Shown one piece after another: positions 1 through 6,659 of a stretch of DNA of 10,373 bases; the first letter of the stretch is position 1; every line of letters starts with the position of its first letter. The notes under the pieces were generated by a model. That model worked only from the letters and a program-made list of their open reading frames with translations, made no database searches and was not told where the DNA came from. The position numbers and the translations under genes are program-made. Location of the stretch: positions 1 to 10,373 of the forward strand of contig JBBAGE010000083.1 of assembly GCA_041655055.1 (NCBI GenBank), written 5' to 3'. The DNA is from JBBAGE01 sp041655055 (lineage in GTDB: Bacteria > Pseudomonadota > Alphaproteobacteria > Rhodobacterales > Rhodobacteraceae).

Positions 1-718
1 CCCGGCGTTTGAACAATCGGGCGTTGCGCATTGCATCAGCTATACCCACCCGATGATGATCGCCGAGCTTGGCCCCCGCCGCTTTGCCGCCGAAGGATCG
101 CCCGCCGATTGCGTGCTGGCCGCCCTCTATGATGTCATGCCCGAACGCCCCGACCTGGTGCTGTCGGGGGTGAACCGGGGCAATAACGCCGCCGATAACG
201 TGCTTTATTCCGGCACCGTCGGCGGCGCGATGGAAGGCGCGCTGCAGGGCCTGCCCGCGATCGCCCTGTCGCAATATTACGGCCCCGGCAACTTTCAGCT
301 TTCCAACCCGTTTGAGGCCGCAGCCCACCATGGCGCGGCCACGGTGCGCGCGTTGCTGAATGGCGCGTTCTGGGATGGCGAGGATTACCGCATTTTCTAT
401 AACGTCAACTTCCCCCCCGTGGCCGCCGATCAGGTCAAGGGGTTGAAGGTCGTGTCGCAAGGCTTTCGCAAGGATGCCTATTTCGGGGTTGAACCGCATA
501 TGTCGCCCGCAGGCCGCAAATTCCTGTGGATCAAGAATGCCGGTTCCCAACAACAGCCGACCGAACCGGGCACCGATGCCTGGGCCAATCTGGCGGGCCA
601 TATTTCGGTAACGCCGATGCGCGCCGATCTGACCGCCCATGACCGGCTGACACCGCTGCGCGAGCGGCTGGAAAAATCGCCCCTGATCAACACCACCATG
701 GGCCTTGCCCATGAATGA
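1..718 (+). CDS. surE: 5'-nucleotidase SurE (5' end outside window)
   Basis: SurE is a metal-dependent cytoplasmic phosphatase that hydrolyses nucleoside 5'-/3'-monophosphates, and in many proteobacteria it is co-transcribed with pcm. The reading frame is open from the window edge (first full codon at position 2) to the TGA at 716-718. This gives about 238 residues; the N-terminal roughly 30-40 residues, which carry the family's NDDG metal-binding Asp pair, lie outside. Visible family signatures are the FEQSG segment at the very start, whose Ser is a metal ligand in SurE structures, then AAEGSPADCV, then SGVNRGNN, which contains the metal-binding Asn, followed by a YSGTVGGAMEG stretch. The C-terminal SVTPMRADLTAHD is also typical. 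ATG codons at 53 and 56 are internal, because homology continues upstream of them. pcm begins 8 nt before this stop, so the two are probably translationally coupled. Identification is firm; only the 5' end is missing. Confidence 0.95.
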   Translation, partial: PAFEQSGVAHCISYTHPMMIAELGPRRFAAEGSPADCVLAALYDVMPERPDLVLSGVNRGNNAADNVLYSGTVGGAMEGALQGLPAIALSQYYGPGNFQLSNPFEAAAHHGAATVRALLNGAFWDGEDYRIFYNVNFPPVAADQVKGLKVVSQGFRKDAYFGVEPHMSPAGRKFLWIKNAGSQQQPTEPGTDAWANLAGHISVTPMRADLTAHDRLTPLRERLEKSPLINTTMGLAHE

Positions 719-1358
719 CACCACCGCCGAGCGCAAAATGCAATTTCTCTACGCCCTGCGCTCAAAGGGGGTGACGGATAAACGCACCCTCGCCGCGATG
801 GAAAAAATCGACCGTGGCCCCTTTGTGCGCGGGCTTTTTGCCGATCGCGCCTATGAGGATATGCCCCTGCCGATTGCCTGCGGCCAGACGATCAGCCAGC
901 CGTCCATCGTCGGGCTGATGACCCAGGCGCTGAATGTGCAGCCGCGCGACAAGGTGCTAGAGGTGGGCACAGGCTCGGGCTATCAGGCGGCGATCCTCAG
1001 CCAGCTTGCGCGCCGGGTCTATACCGTGGATCGCCACCGCCGCCTTGTGCGTGAGGCGCAGGAAATCTTTGACGCGCTGGGGCTGGCCAATGTCACCGCC
1101 TTTACCGCCGATGGATCGCATGGGCTGCCCGAACAGGCGCCGTTCGACCGCATCCTTGTGGCCGCGGCCGCCGAAGATCCGCCCGGCCCCCTCTTGGCGC
1201 AATTGCGCATCGGGGGTATCATGGTGCTGCCGGTGGGCCAATCGGATACGGTGCAAAGCCTGATCAAGGTCACACGAACCGAGACAGGCTTCGATTACGA
1301 AGAATTGCGCCCCGTCCGTTTCGTGCCGCTGCTTGAGGGGTTGGGACAGGATGACTAA
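711..1358 (+). CDS. pcm: Protein-L-isoaspartate O-methyltransferase
   Basis: Pcm methylates abnormal L-isoaspartyl residues with S-adenosylmethionine, starting their conversion back to aspartate; it is a cytoplasmic protein-repair enzyme. The 215-residue product has the usual family length. It shows AYEDMPLPI followed by CGQTISQPS (residues about 47-65), the substrate-site motif of this family, and the SAM-binding motif VLEVGTGSGYQA from residue 82. Late in the protein comes GGIMVLPVGQ, the conserved strand near the C-terminus. I chose ATG 711, which overlaps the surE stop. A TTG at 705 is in frame but adds only Met-Pro and has no better ribosome-binding site. No strong Shine-Dalgarno is visible at 711, which fits coupling to surE. 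The order surE-pcm-nlpD matches that known in Escherichia coli (where rpoS follows) and many alphaproteobacteria. Confidence 0.96.
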   Translation: MNDTTAERKMQFLYALRSKGVTDKRTLAAMEKIDRGPFVRGLFADRAYEDMPLPIACGQTISQPSIVGLMTQALNVQPRDKVLEVGTGSGYQAAILSQLARRVYTVDRHRRLVREAQEIFDALGLANVTAFTADGSHGLPEQAPFDRILVAAAAEDPPGPLLAQLRIGGIMVLPVGQSDTVQSLIKVTRTETGFDYEELRPVRFVPLLEGLGQDD

Positions 1359-1388
1359 CCCCATCGCGATTGCGCATGAACGAAATGA

Positions 1389-1409
1389 CGCCCCATATCA
1401 ACAGGGGCG
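1389..1409 (+). other. Hairpin between pcm and the nlpD-like gene
   Basis: An inverted repeat, CGCCCC (1389-1394) and GGGGCG (1404-1409), is separated by a 9-nt AT-rich loop. It lies in the 73-nt gap between pcm and the lipoprotein gene, just before that gene's Shine-Dalgarno GAGGA (1416-1420). There is no T-run after it, so it is not a convincing terminator. It could be an mRNA processing or stability element, or chance in GC-rich DNA. Confidence 0.3.
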
Positions 1410-1431
1410 CAGAACGAGGAAAAGACGAGCC

Positions 1432-2661
1432 ATGGCCCCTGCACGCCCCCTGTTTCGCGCCCTTTTGGTGGGCGGCACCGCCCTTGCCACGCTGGGGGCC
1501 TGTAGCGATCCGTTCGATTTCGATCTGCGGCGCTATACCAACACGCTGGATACATCCGAAGCCGCGTTGCAGGCGGTGGCCGCGCGCCCGTCGCCCGATA
1601 ACCGTGGGGTGATTTCCTATCCCAACTATCAGGTCGCGGTGGCGCGTCAGGGCGACACGATCGCCGATGTCGCCGCCCGCGTCGGCCTGCCGACCGAGGA
1701 ACTGGCCCGCTATAACGGCATTTCCACCGATATCCAGCTGCGCCGGGACGAAGTGATCGCCCTGCCCCAGCGCGTAAGCGAACCTTCGCCTGCCACTGGC
1801 GCGCCCTATTCCGGCCCGATCCGCCCCGCCGATCAGATCGATGTGGCAACCCTTGCCGGTGGCGCGATCGAGCGCGCGGATGCCGGTGCCGGCGCGGTGC
1901 AATCCTCGGTCATCAGCCCGGCACAACCCGCACCCACTCAGACCGCTGCCGCGCCCGTCGCCACCCCCGCGCCGCCCGCACAAATCGGGTCCGAGCCCGT
2001 CCGCCATCAGGTCAAACGCGGCGAGACAGCCTCGATCCTTGCGCGCCAATATGGCGTGAGCTTGCAGGCATTGGCGGAATGGAACGGGCTTGACGGGAAT
2101 TACACCCTGCGCGAAGGCCAGCACCTGTTGATCCCCGTGGCCTCGCAAACACCGCCGCCGCGCACCGCCGCCGCCACGCCCGCACCCGGCGCGGGATCGG
2201 CAACCCCCGTGCCCCCATCGGCGGCGGCGCCGCTGCCCGCGCAAAATGCAACGCCCGCGGCCCCCGCGATGCCGGCATCACCCAATCTGGGTGCCCAGCA
2301 AACCGCCAGCAGCGCGCGCTTTACCCTGCCGGTTCCCGGCCCCATCGTGCGCGATTACGATCAGGACAAAAGCGCCTTCGTGCTGTTTCAGGCCGCCCCC
2401 GGCACCCCGGTCAAAGTCGCGGATGCGGGCACGGTGCGCCTGATTTCCAAAAACGCCGAAGGGGTTGAAATCATGGTTGTCGATCATGGCGGCGGCGTGC
2501 AGACCGCCTATTCCTTTATCGACGGGATCAGCGTGCAGCGCGGCGACAGCGTGACACGCGGCCAGACCGTCGCACGCGTCGCCCAGAATGAATTCAACGC
2601 CCTGCAATTCATGGTGTTCCAAGGCACGCAGACCGTCGATCCGACGCCGTTTCTGCGGTGA
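1432..2661 (+). CDS. nlpD: NlpD-like lipoprotein, two LysM domains and degenerate LytM (M23) domain
   Basis: This is a predicted lipoprotein of 409 residues that probably binds peptidoglycan and activates cell-separation amidases, as NlpD and EnvC do. The start at ATG 1432 follows GAGGA with an 11-nt gap. It gives a short signal peptide (Arg5, Arg9, then a hydrophobic stretch) ending in lipobox LGAC with lipid-anchor Cys24; Ser25 fits outer-membrane sorting. The earlier in-frame starts TTG 1333 and ATG 1351 would make an implausibly long leader. LysM-type domains lie at about residues 63-114 and 190-236, separated by Pro/Ala-rich linkers. The C-terminal LytM/M23-like domain spans 297-409. The metallopeptidase ligands are missing: the usual His before the GTPV segment is absent, the YAH motif reads YSF, and HLHF is replaced by LQFM. 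This argues for a regulatory, non-catalytic domain. The symbol is by family and position; DipM-like naming is possible. Confidence 0.88.
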   Translation: MAPARPLFRALLVGGTALATLGACSDPFDFDLRRYTNTLDTSEAALQAVAARPSPDNRGVISYPNYQVAVARQGDTIADVAARVGLPTEELARYNGISTDIQLRRDEVIALPQRVSEPSPATGAPYSGPIRPADQIDVATLAGGAIERADAGAGAVQSSVISPAQPAPTQTAAAPVATPAPPAQIGSEPVRHQVKRGETASILARQYGVSLQALAEWNGLDGNYTLREGQHLLIPVASQTPPPRTAAATPAPGAGSATPVPPSAAAPLPAQNATPAAPAMPASPNLGAQQTASSARFTLPVPGPIVRDYDQDKSAFVLFQAAPGTPVKVADAGTVRLISKNAEGVEIMVVDHGGGVQTAYSFIDGISVQRGDSVTRGQTVARVAQNEFNALQFMVFQGTQTVDPTPFLR

Positions 2662-2667
2662 AACCAC

Positions 2668-2696
2668 CTGACCGCGCGCTATCCCCGCGCGGTTAG
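2668..2696. terminator. Hairpin between convergent operons, possible bidirectional terminator
   Basis: ACCGCGCG (2671-2678) pairs perfectly with CGCGCGGT (2686-2693) around a 7-nt loop. A G-T wobble and two more pairs extend the stem to 11 bp (2668-2696). It sits 6 nt after the nlpD-like stop and contains the stop codon of the ATPase gene (2679-2681). The following T-run is short on both strands (GGTTTC on the minus strand, TTAGCTTC on the plus), so it may be a rho-assisted or transcript-end stabilising hairpin. Placement between convergent genes supports a termination role. Confidence 0.5.
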
Positions 2697-3530
2697 CTTC
2701 ACGCCCTTGCGCCCGGCCAGATCGGTGAAATATTGCCACGCCACCCGGCCCGAACGCGCGCCGCGCGTGGCCTGCCATTCAATTGCCTCGCGCCGCAGAT
2801 CATCGTCGCTGATCTGCACCCCATAGGCATCGCAATAGCCGCGCACCATCGCCAGATATTCATCCTGCGTGCAGGGATGAAAGCCGAGCCACAGGCCAAA
2901 ACGATCGGAAAGTGACACTTTTTCCTCGACCGCCTCGGCCGGGTTGATGGCTGAACTGCGCTCATTCTCGATCATGTCGCGCGGCATCAGGTGGCGGCGG
3001 TTCGACGTGGCATAAAACACCACATTATCGGGCCGCCCCTCGATCCCGCCATCAAGCACGGCCTTGAGCGATTTGTAATGCTGATCGTCATGGCTAAAGG
3101 AAAGATCATCGCAATACAGCAGGAACCGATGCGGCACGCCGCGCAAAAACCCCAGCAACCGGCCGATACTGGGCAGGTCTTCGCGTTGAATTTCAATGAT
3201 TTTCAGCGCCTCGCCCTGCGCCAGAACGCGCGCATGCACCGCTTTGACCAGCGAAGATTTGCCCATGCCGCGCGCGCCCCACAACAGCGCATTATTCGCA
3301 GGCAGCCCCCGGGCAAATTGCAAGGTATTATCCAAAAGGATATCGCGGGCGCGGTCGATCCCCAGCAAAAGATCCAGCGCCACGCGGCTTACATCCGTGA
3401 TTGGCACCAGCCTGTCGGGCGCCACATGCCAGACAAAGGCATCCGCCGCATCAAAATCCGGCGCAGCACCCGCGGGGGGCGCCATGCGTTCCAACGCCTG
3501 CGCGATCCGGGCAAGGGCATCGGCACTCAT
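2679..3530 (-). CDS. DUF815-family AAA ATPase
   Basis: A 283-residue P-loop ATPase of the DUF815 type; its cellular role is not established as far as I know. Walker A is GARGMGKSS (residues 85-93), Walker B is FLLYCDD (136-142), ending in Asp-Asp rather than Asp-Glu, and a sensor-1-like YATSNRRHL strand follows at about residue 173. Just after Walker B comes LSFSHDD, typical of this family. There is no signal peptide or membrane segment, so it should be cytoplasmic. The ATG at 3528-3530 overlaps the tatC stop in an ATGA, so translation is probably coupled to tatC and the gene is the last of a tatABC-ATPase operon. The stop lies inside the convergent hairpin. Family identification is good; whether it has any link to Tat export is speculation from position alone. 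Confidence 0.88.
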   Translation of the reverse strand: MSADALARIAQALERMAPPAGAAPDFDAADAFVWHVAPDRLVPITDVSRVALDLLLGIDRARDILLDNTLQFARGLPANNALLWGARGMGKSSLVKAVHARVLAQGEALKIIEIQREDLPSIGRLLGFLRGVPHRFLLYCDDLSFSHDDQHYKSLKAVLDGGIEGRPDNVVFYATSNRRHLMPRDMIENERSSAINPAEAVEEKVSLSDRFGLWLGFHPCTQDEYLAMVRGYCDAYGVQISDDDLRREAIEWQATRGARSGRVAWQYFTDLAGRKGVKLTARG

Positions 3531-4426
3531 GGTTTCGGGGCCTCGCCGGTATCCTGCGGATCGTCGTAAATATCGTAAAGGCTTTCATCCTCGCCCAGCA
3601 CGCCTTCGGCGCGCAGGCGCTTTTCCTGCCGGCGTTCGCCACGTGCAACCAGAATGATCGAGATTTCATAAAGACCATAGATCGCGACAAACAGGATGAT
3701 CTGCGTGATCACATCGGGCGGCGTCACGATAGCGGCCACCGCGAGAATGCCGACGATCGCATATTTGCGCATCCGCTTCAGCCCCGGCGCCGTCACGATC
3801 CCCGCCCGTCCCATCAGCGTCAGCAGGACCGGTAGTTGAAAACAAAGACCAAAGGCCGCGATGAATTTCACGGTCAGCGACAGATATTCATCGACCGACC
3901 CCTGAAAGGTGATACCGGCAGTGGCCAACTGCCCATCCTCGGCGATCAGATCACCGCCCATCCCTACCTGTTGAAAGTTAAGAAAGAATGAAAAGGCCAT
4001 CGGAATGACGACATAAAACGCAAAAGCCGCGCCCAGCATGAACATGATCGGCGAAGCCAGCATGAAGGGCAAAAACGCGCCGCGTTCATTTTTATAAAGC
4101 CCCGGCGCCACGAAACGCCACATTTGCAGCGCAATATAGGGAAACGAAAGGATCAACCCGCCCAACAACGACACCCGGATCGCTACGAAAAACCCTTCCT
4201 GCAGCTTGATCAGGATCAGCCCGCATTCCTGGCCGCGATCCCCCAAAGCGTCACAAATCGGCTGGGTCAGATAATTGAAAATCGGGTTCCAGACGGTAAA
4301 ACAGGCCACCATTGCGATGATGAACACCACCAGCGACCGAATCAGCCGCGTGCGCAATTCGGCCAGATGCTCGACCAAGGGGGCAGAGCTTTTGTCGATT
4401 TCGTCCAGATCGTCGGTGGTGGTCAT
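3527..4426 (-). CDS. tatC: Sec-independent protein translocase TatC
   Basis: TatC is the polytopic inner-membrane subunit that, with TatB, recognises twin-arginine signal peptides and recruits TatA to export folded proteins. The 299-residue product has the conserved N-terminal HLAELRTRL (residues 20-28), six hydrophobic segments, the periplasm-facing PGLYKNER region with the conserved Glu, and TPPDVITQ near the fifth and sixth segments. These are the hallmark positions of the family. A hydrophilic acidic and charged C-terminal tail of roughly 50 residues extends past the last membrane segment, longer than in E. coli TatC. The ATG shares an ATGA overlap with the tatB stop, and the stop shares another with the downstream ATPase start, so all three are probably translated as a coupled set. 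Confidence 0.97.
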   Translation of the reverse strand: MTTTDDLDEIDKSSAPLVEHLAELRTRLIRSLVVFIIAMVACFTVWNPIFNYLTQPICDALGDRGQECGLILIKLQEGFFVAIRVSLLGGLILSFPYIALQMWRFVAPGLYKNERGAFLPFMLASPIMFMLGAAFAFYVVIPMAFSFFLNFQQVGMGGDLIAEDGQLATAGITFQGSVDEYLSLTVKFIAAFGLCFQLPVLLTLMGRAGIVTAPGLKRMRKYAIVGILAVAAIVTPPDVITQIILFVAIYGLYEISIILVARGERRQEKRLRAEGVLGEDESLYDIYDDPQDTGEAPKP

Positions 4427-4977
4427 TCAGTCGGTCTTTCGGCGCTCAGCGCGGGGGATGGCGCTGCGACATCGGCATCCGCGGGTTCCAGCGGCGCGGC
4501 CTCGGGGGTATCGGCGGCGGGCTTGGGTGCCGGGCGATAGGCTGGGCGCGGCATGGCGGGCGATGCGCTTGGCCCTTCGGCGTAGTCCTGCGGGATCGGG
4601 CCTGCGGGTTTGGCCGGCGCGTCATTGATGGCCGCATCATCCGTCGCTTTGGGCGCGGGTGTTACCGCCGGTTTCGCCCCGCTGGCCGATGGTTTGCGCG
4701 CGGGATCCCACTTTTCGAACCGGTCGGCTGCGGCATTGAGCTTGTCGAGCCCCATCTTGCGCGGATCTGCCGCCGACTTCAACGTGTTGGTCACATCCTT
4801 GACCCCCGCCTGGTCGGCTGCATCCTCCATCGCGCGGGAAAATTCACGCGCCATCGACCGCGCCTGGGCGGTGAATCGGCCCAGCGTGCGAAACAGAACG
4901 GGCAAATCCTTTGGCCCGACAACGATCAAGGCCACGACCGCAATCAGAATGAATTCGGACGTTCCGATACCCAGCAT
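4423..4977 (-). CDS. tatB: Sec-independent protein translocase TatB
   Basis: TatB pairs with TatC to form the signal-peptide receptor of the Tat pathway. The 184-residue product has the canonical layout: a short N-terminal membrane helix with Glu8 and the Gly21-Pro22 hinge (VVGPKDLP), then an amphipathic helix with FRTLGRFTAQAR, then a long Pro/Ala-rich, low-complexity tail from about residue 90 to the end. The tail is typical of alphaproteobacterial TatB and poorly conserved. The ATG at 4975-4977 lies 23 nt after the tatA stop with only a weak purine-rich GCGGAA ahead. The stop overlaps the tatC start by 4 nt. Confidence 0.96.
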   Translation of the reverse strand: MLGIGTSEFILIAVVALIVVGPKDLPVLFRTLGRFTAQARSMAREFSRAMEDAADQAGVKDVTNTLKSAADPRKMGLDKLNAAADRFEKWDPARKPSASGAKPAVTPAPKATDDAAINDAPAKPAGPIPQDYAEGPSASPAMPRPAYRPAPKPAADTPEAAPLEPADADVAAPSPALSAERPTE

Positions 4978-5000
4978 TTCCGCGCGCCCTTATCAGACCC

Positions 5001-5213
5001 TCAGGCCTGATCCTTTTCCTTGGCCGGCGACACGTCGCGCGCCGTTTCAAGGCCGGCTTCGATTTCCTTGGTGCCGTCATCGACGCCGCGTTTGAACGCC
5101 GTGATTCCGCGGCCGACTTCGCCCATCAGCGACGAGATCTTGCCCCGTCCAAACAGCACGAGCACAACGACCGCGATCAGCAGCAGGCCGGGCAGGCCAA
5201 TATTGTTGAGCAT
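5001..5213 (-). CDS. tatA: Sec-independent protein translocase TatA
   Basis: TatA oligomerises in the inner membrane to form the Tat conduit. The 70-residue product shows an N-terminal membrane helix (GLPGLLLIAVVVLVLFG), the FGRGKI hinge, and an amphipathic helix with GRGITAFKRGVDDG containing the conserved Phe-Lys, then a short charged tail. I use ATG 5213 because GGAGA lies 7 nt upstream and because family members start right before the membrane helix. A longer in-frame start at 5249 would add 12 unrelated residues. It is the first gene of the tatABC-ATPase operon, with its own candidate promoter upstream. Confidence 0.95.
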   Translation of the reverse strand: MLNNIGLPGLLLIAVVVLVLFGRGKISSLMGEVGRGITAFKRGVDDGTKEIEAGLETARDVSPAKEKDQA

Positions 5214-5231
5214 GTCTTCTCTCCCATGATC

Positions 5232-5247
5232 GGGCGCCGGGGCGCCC
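5232..5247 (-). other. GC hairpin in the tatA leader
   Basis: GGGCGC and GCGCCC pair around a 4-nt CCCG loop, 18 nt upstream of the tatA ATG and just ahead of its Shine-Dalgarno. No T-run follows on the minus strand, so it is not an obvious terminator for the ABC gene upstream. It would lie within the tatA leader RNA if the promoter at 5263-5290 is right. Confidence 0.4.
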
Positions 5248-5262
5248 AAGATACTCGGTTCA

Positions 5263-5290
5263 AATGTAAGACTTCGCCGCGCAATGTGAA
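5263..5290 (-). promoter_or_regulatory. Candidate sigma70 promoter for tatABC
   Basis: On the minus strand TTCACA (5290-5285, five of six matches to TTGACA) is followed after 16 nt by TACATT (5268-5263, four of six matches to TATAAT). This predicts a start near 5256 and a leader of about 43 nt. It lies in the 121-nt gap between the ABC gene stop (5335) and tatA, so tatABC could be transcribed independently of the ABC gene. Pattern match only. Confidence 0.45.
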
Positions 5291-5334
5291 AGCGGCAAAA
5301 GCGTGATCCCCCGTAAATTTGACCGTGCCGCGCC

Positions 5335-6420
5335 TTACCCGGCGGCAGGAAAAACGAAACACCGTTCGCGGCGCAGCATCAGCCAGAGCGGCGTGCCCGC
5401 TTTGGGCAGGAATACCGATGGCACCGTGGCGCGCAGGATCGAGCCGTCGAAATCCATGCGAAACTCCACCAGCGTTTCGCGCCCCATGAAGCGCGCGCGT
5501 TCCACCACACCGCGCGCGGGCGTGCCATCCTGCGGCGTCGGATTCGGCCCGCGACCATTGCGGTCGAAATCGATCCGCAGATGCTGCGGGCGGATCACGA
5601 TATCGACGCGGGTGCCATCGGCATGGCCGGGGGCCAGAAATTCGCCAAAGGCCGTCGGCACCAAAGCCCCTTGAACAACGCCGCTAATCACGTTGATATC
5701 GCTGAAAAACGCGGCGGCTGCGCGATCCACCGGGGCGTTATAGATGTTATAGGGCGCGCCTTGCTGCACGATTCGGCCTTCGCGCATCAGTGCAATTTCA
5801 TCGGCCATGCGCATGGCCTCATCCGGTTCATGCGTGACCAGCAGCACCGCCGCCCCCGCCTCTTTCAGCACGGCCAGGGTAGTGTCGCGGATGTCATCCT
5901 TCAGCCGCTCATCCAGCCCCGAAAAGGGTTCATCCATCAACATCACCGAGGGGCGCGGGGCAAGCGCGCGCGCCAGCGCGACCCGTTGCTGTTCGCCCCC
6001 CGACAATTGATGGGGATATTTTGCAATCATATGCAAAAGCCCCACCCGGTCGAGCAATTCTTCCACCCGCGCGCGCCTGTCCTGCCGCGATCCTTTCAGG
6101 CCAAAGGCCACATTCGCCGCCACATCCAGATGCGGGAACAGGGCGAAATCCTGAAACATCAGCCCGACCGAGCGCCTTTCGGGGGGAACGCGGCGAATCG
6201 TATCGCAGACCAGTTCACCATCGACGCAGATCTTGCCGCTGTCTTGCATATCGACCCCGGCAATAATGCGTAACGTCGTCGATTTTCCGCAACCCGACGG
6301 CCCCAAAAGACATGTCACCTGCCCCGGCATCACGCTGAGCGAGACATCGCGCACCACTTCGCGGCTCCCAAAGCTGCGGGTGATATTGCTGATTTCAAGC
6401 CGTGGGACCGGCTGGGACAA
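5335..6420 (-). CDS. ABC transporter ATP-binding protein, FbpC/PotA-like
   Basis: A 361-residue importer ATPase that would power uptake through a membrane permease at the cytoplasmic face. Walker A is GPSGCGKST (residues 40-48), the Q-loop Gln is 90 (LMFQD), the signature LSGGEQQR starts at 139, Walker B is VMLMDEP (159-165) and the switch His is 198. After about residue 235 comes a TOBE-like regulatory region including VIRPQHLR, as in the ferric-iron (FbpC) and spermidine (PotA) families; I lean to the ferric-iron type but cannot fix the substrate. The start is TTG 6420: a perfect AGGAGG (6430-6435) lies 9 nt upstream, no ATG is near, and an in-frame TAG at 6463-6465 blocks extension. No permease or binding-protein gene is in the window, so it works with partners encoded elsewhere. 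Convincing promoter boxes are not visible on its strand. Confidence 0.93.
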   Translation of the reverse strand: MSQPVPRLEISNITRSFGSREVVRDVSLSVMPGQVTCLLGPSGCGKSTTLRIIAGVDMQDSGKICVDGELVCDTIRRVPPERRSVGLMFQDFALFPHLDVAANVAFGLKGSRQDRRARVEELLDRVGLLHMIAKYPHQLSGGEQQRVALARALAPRPSVMLMDEPFSGLDERLKDDIRDTTLAVLKEAGAAVLLVTHEPDEAMRMADEIALMREGRIVQQGAPYNIYNAPVDRAAAAFFSDINVISGVVQGALVPTAFGEFLAPGHADGTRVDIVIRPQHLRIDFDRNGRGPNPTPQDGTPARGVVERARFMGRETLVEFRMDFDGSILRATVPSVFLPKAGTPLWLMLRRERCFVFPAAG

Positions 6421-6462
6421 GGCCGCCTGCCTCCTGTTATCCGGGCATTTTGATCGGGTTGC

Positions 6463-6516
6463 CTAGCATTGTCGGACGAAAATCGCAACGGCAGCCGCGT
6501 GATCAGCCGGTTTCAC
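6463..6516 (-). CDS. Possible 17-codon upstream ORF (leader peptide?) before the ABC gene
   Basis: GTG at 6516-6514 opens a 17-codon frame, MKPADHAAAVAIFVRQC, ending in TAG at 6463-6465. It lies in the same frame as the ABC gene and 42 nt ahead of its TTG. Upstream is GAAAGGAGG (6535-6527), a nine-base match to the 16S rRNA 3' end, 10 nt from this GTG. The same site also lies 5 nt ahead of ATG-ATG-TGA (6521-6513), a two-codon ORF that overlaps the GTG. Either could be the translated unit. The peptide has no recognisable motif. It could instead be a decayed N-terminal extension of the ABC gene. Translation is inferred only from the ribosome-binding site. Confidence 0.35.
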   Translation of the reverse strand: MKPADHAAAVAIFVRQC

Positions 6517-6568
6517 ATCATCGGACCCTCCTTTCCTATATCACCGGCCCAATATGCGCCCGATTCGG

Positions 6569-6611
6569 TTAAGATCGCGTTGACGGATATGTAAAATGCC
6601 CCGTTCAATAT
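6569..6611 (+). promoter_or_regulatory. Candidate prfC promoter region
   Basis: Two overlapping sigma70-like arrangements are visible on the plus strand. One is TTAAGA (6569-6574), 17 nt, TAAAAT (6592-6597). The other is TTGACG (6580-6585), 18 nt, TTCAAT (6604-6609). The first has the better -10 and the second the better -35. Either would give a prfC leader of roughly 45-60 nt. The remainder of the 239-nt gap between the ABC gene and prfC holds the minus-strand ribosome-binding site and small ORF listed separately. Confidence 0.42.
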
Positions 6612-6639
6612 CTGCGTCCTGCGCTTGCCCCGCCGCCTC

Positions 6640-6658
6640 GGCGCGCGTATATCGCGCC
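6640..6658 (+). other. Hairpin immediately before the prfC start codon
   Basis: GGCGCG (6640-6645) pairs with CGCGCC (6653-6658) around a 7-nt CGTATAT loop, ending one base before the prfC ATG. No Shine-Dalgarno-like sequence is found in the preceding 20 nt. The hairpin would occupy the ribosome-binding region. It may be fortuitous in GC-rich DNA. Confidence 0.35.
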
Positions 6659-6659
6659 C

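Noticed and set aside
1270..2244. Long open frame on the minus strand opposite pcm and the nlpD-like gene
   Set aside because: It has Gly/Arg-rich, low-complexity composition and no recognisable domain, and lies opposite two well-identified genes. Such frames are expected in GC-rich DNA.
5214..5249. Longer tatA start adding 12 residues
   Set aside because: The extra residues are not typical of TatA, and the GGAGA site is correctly spaced only for ATG 5213.
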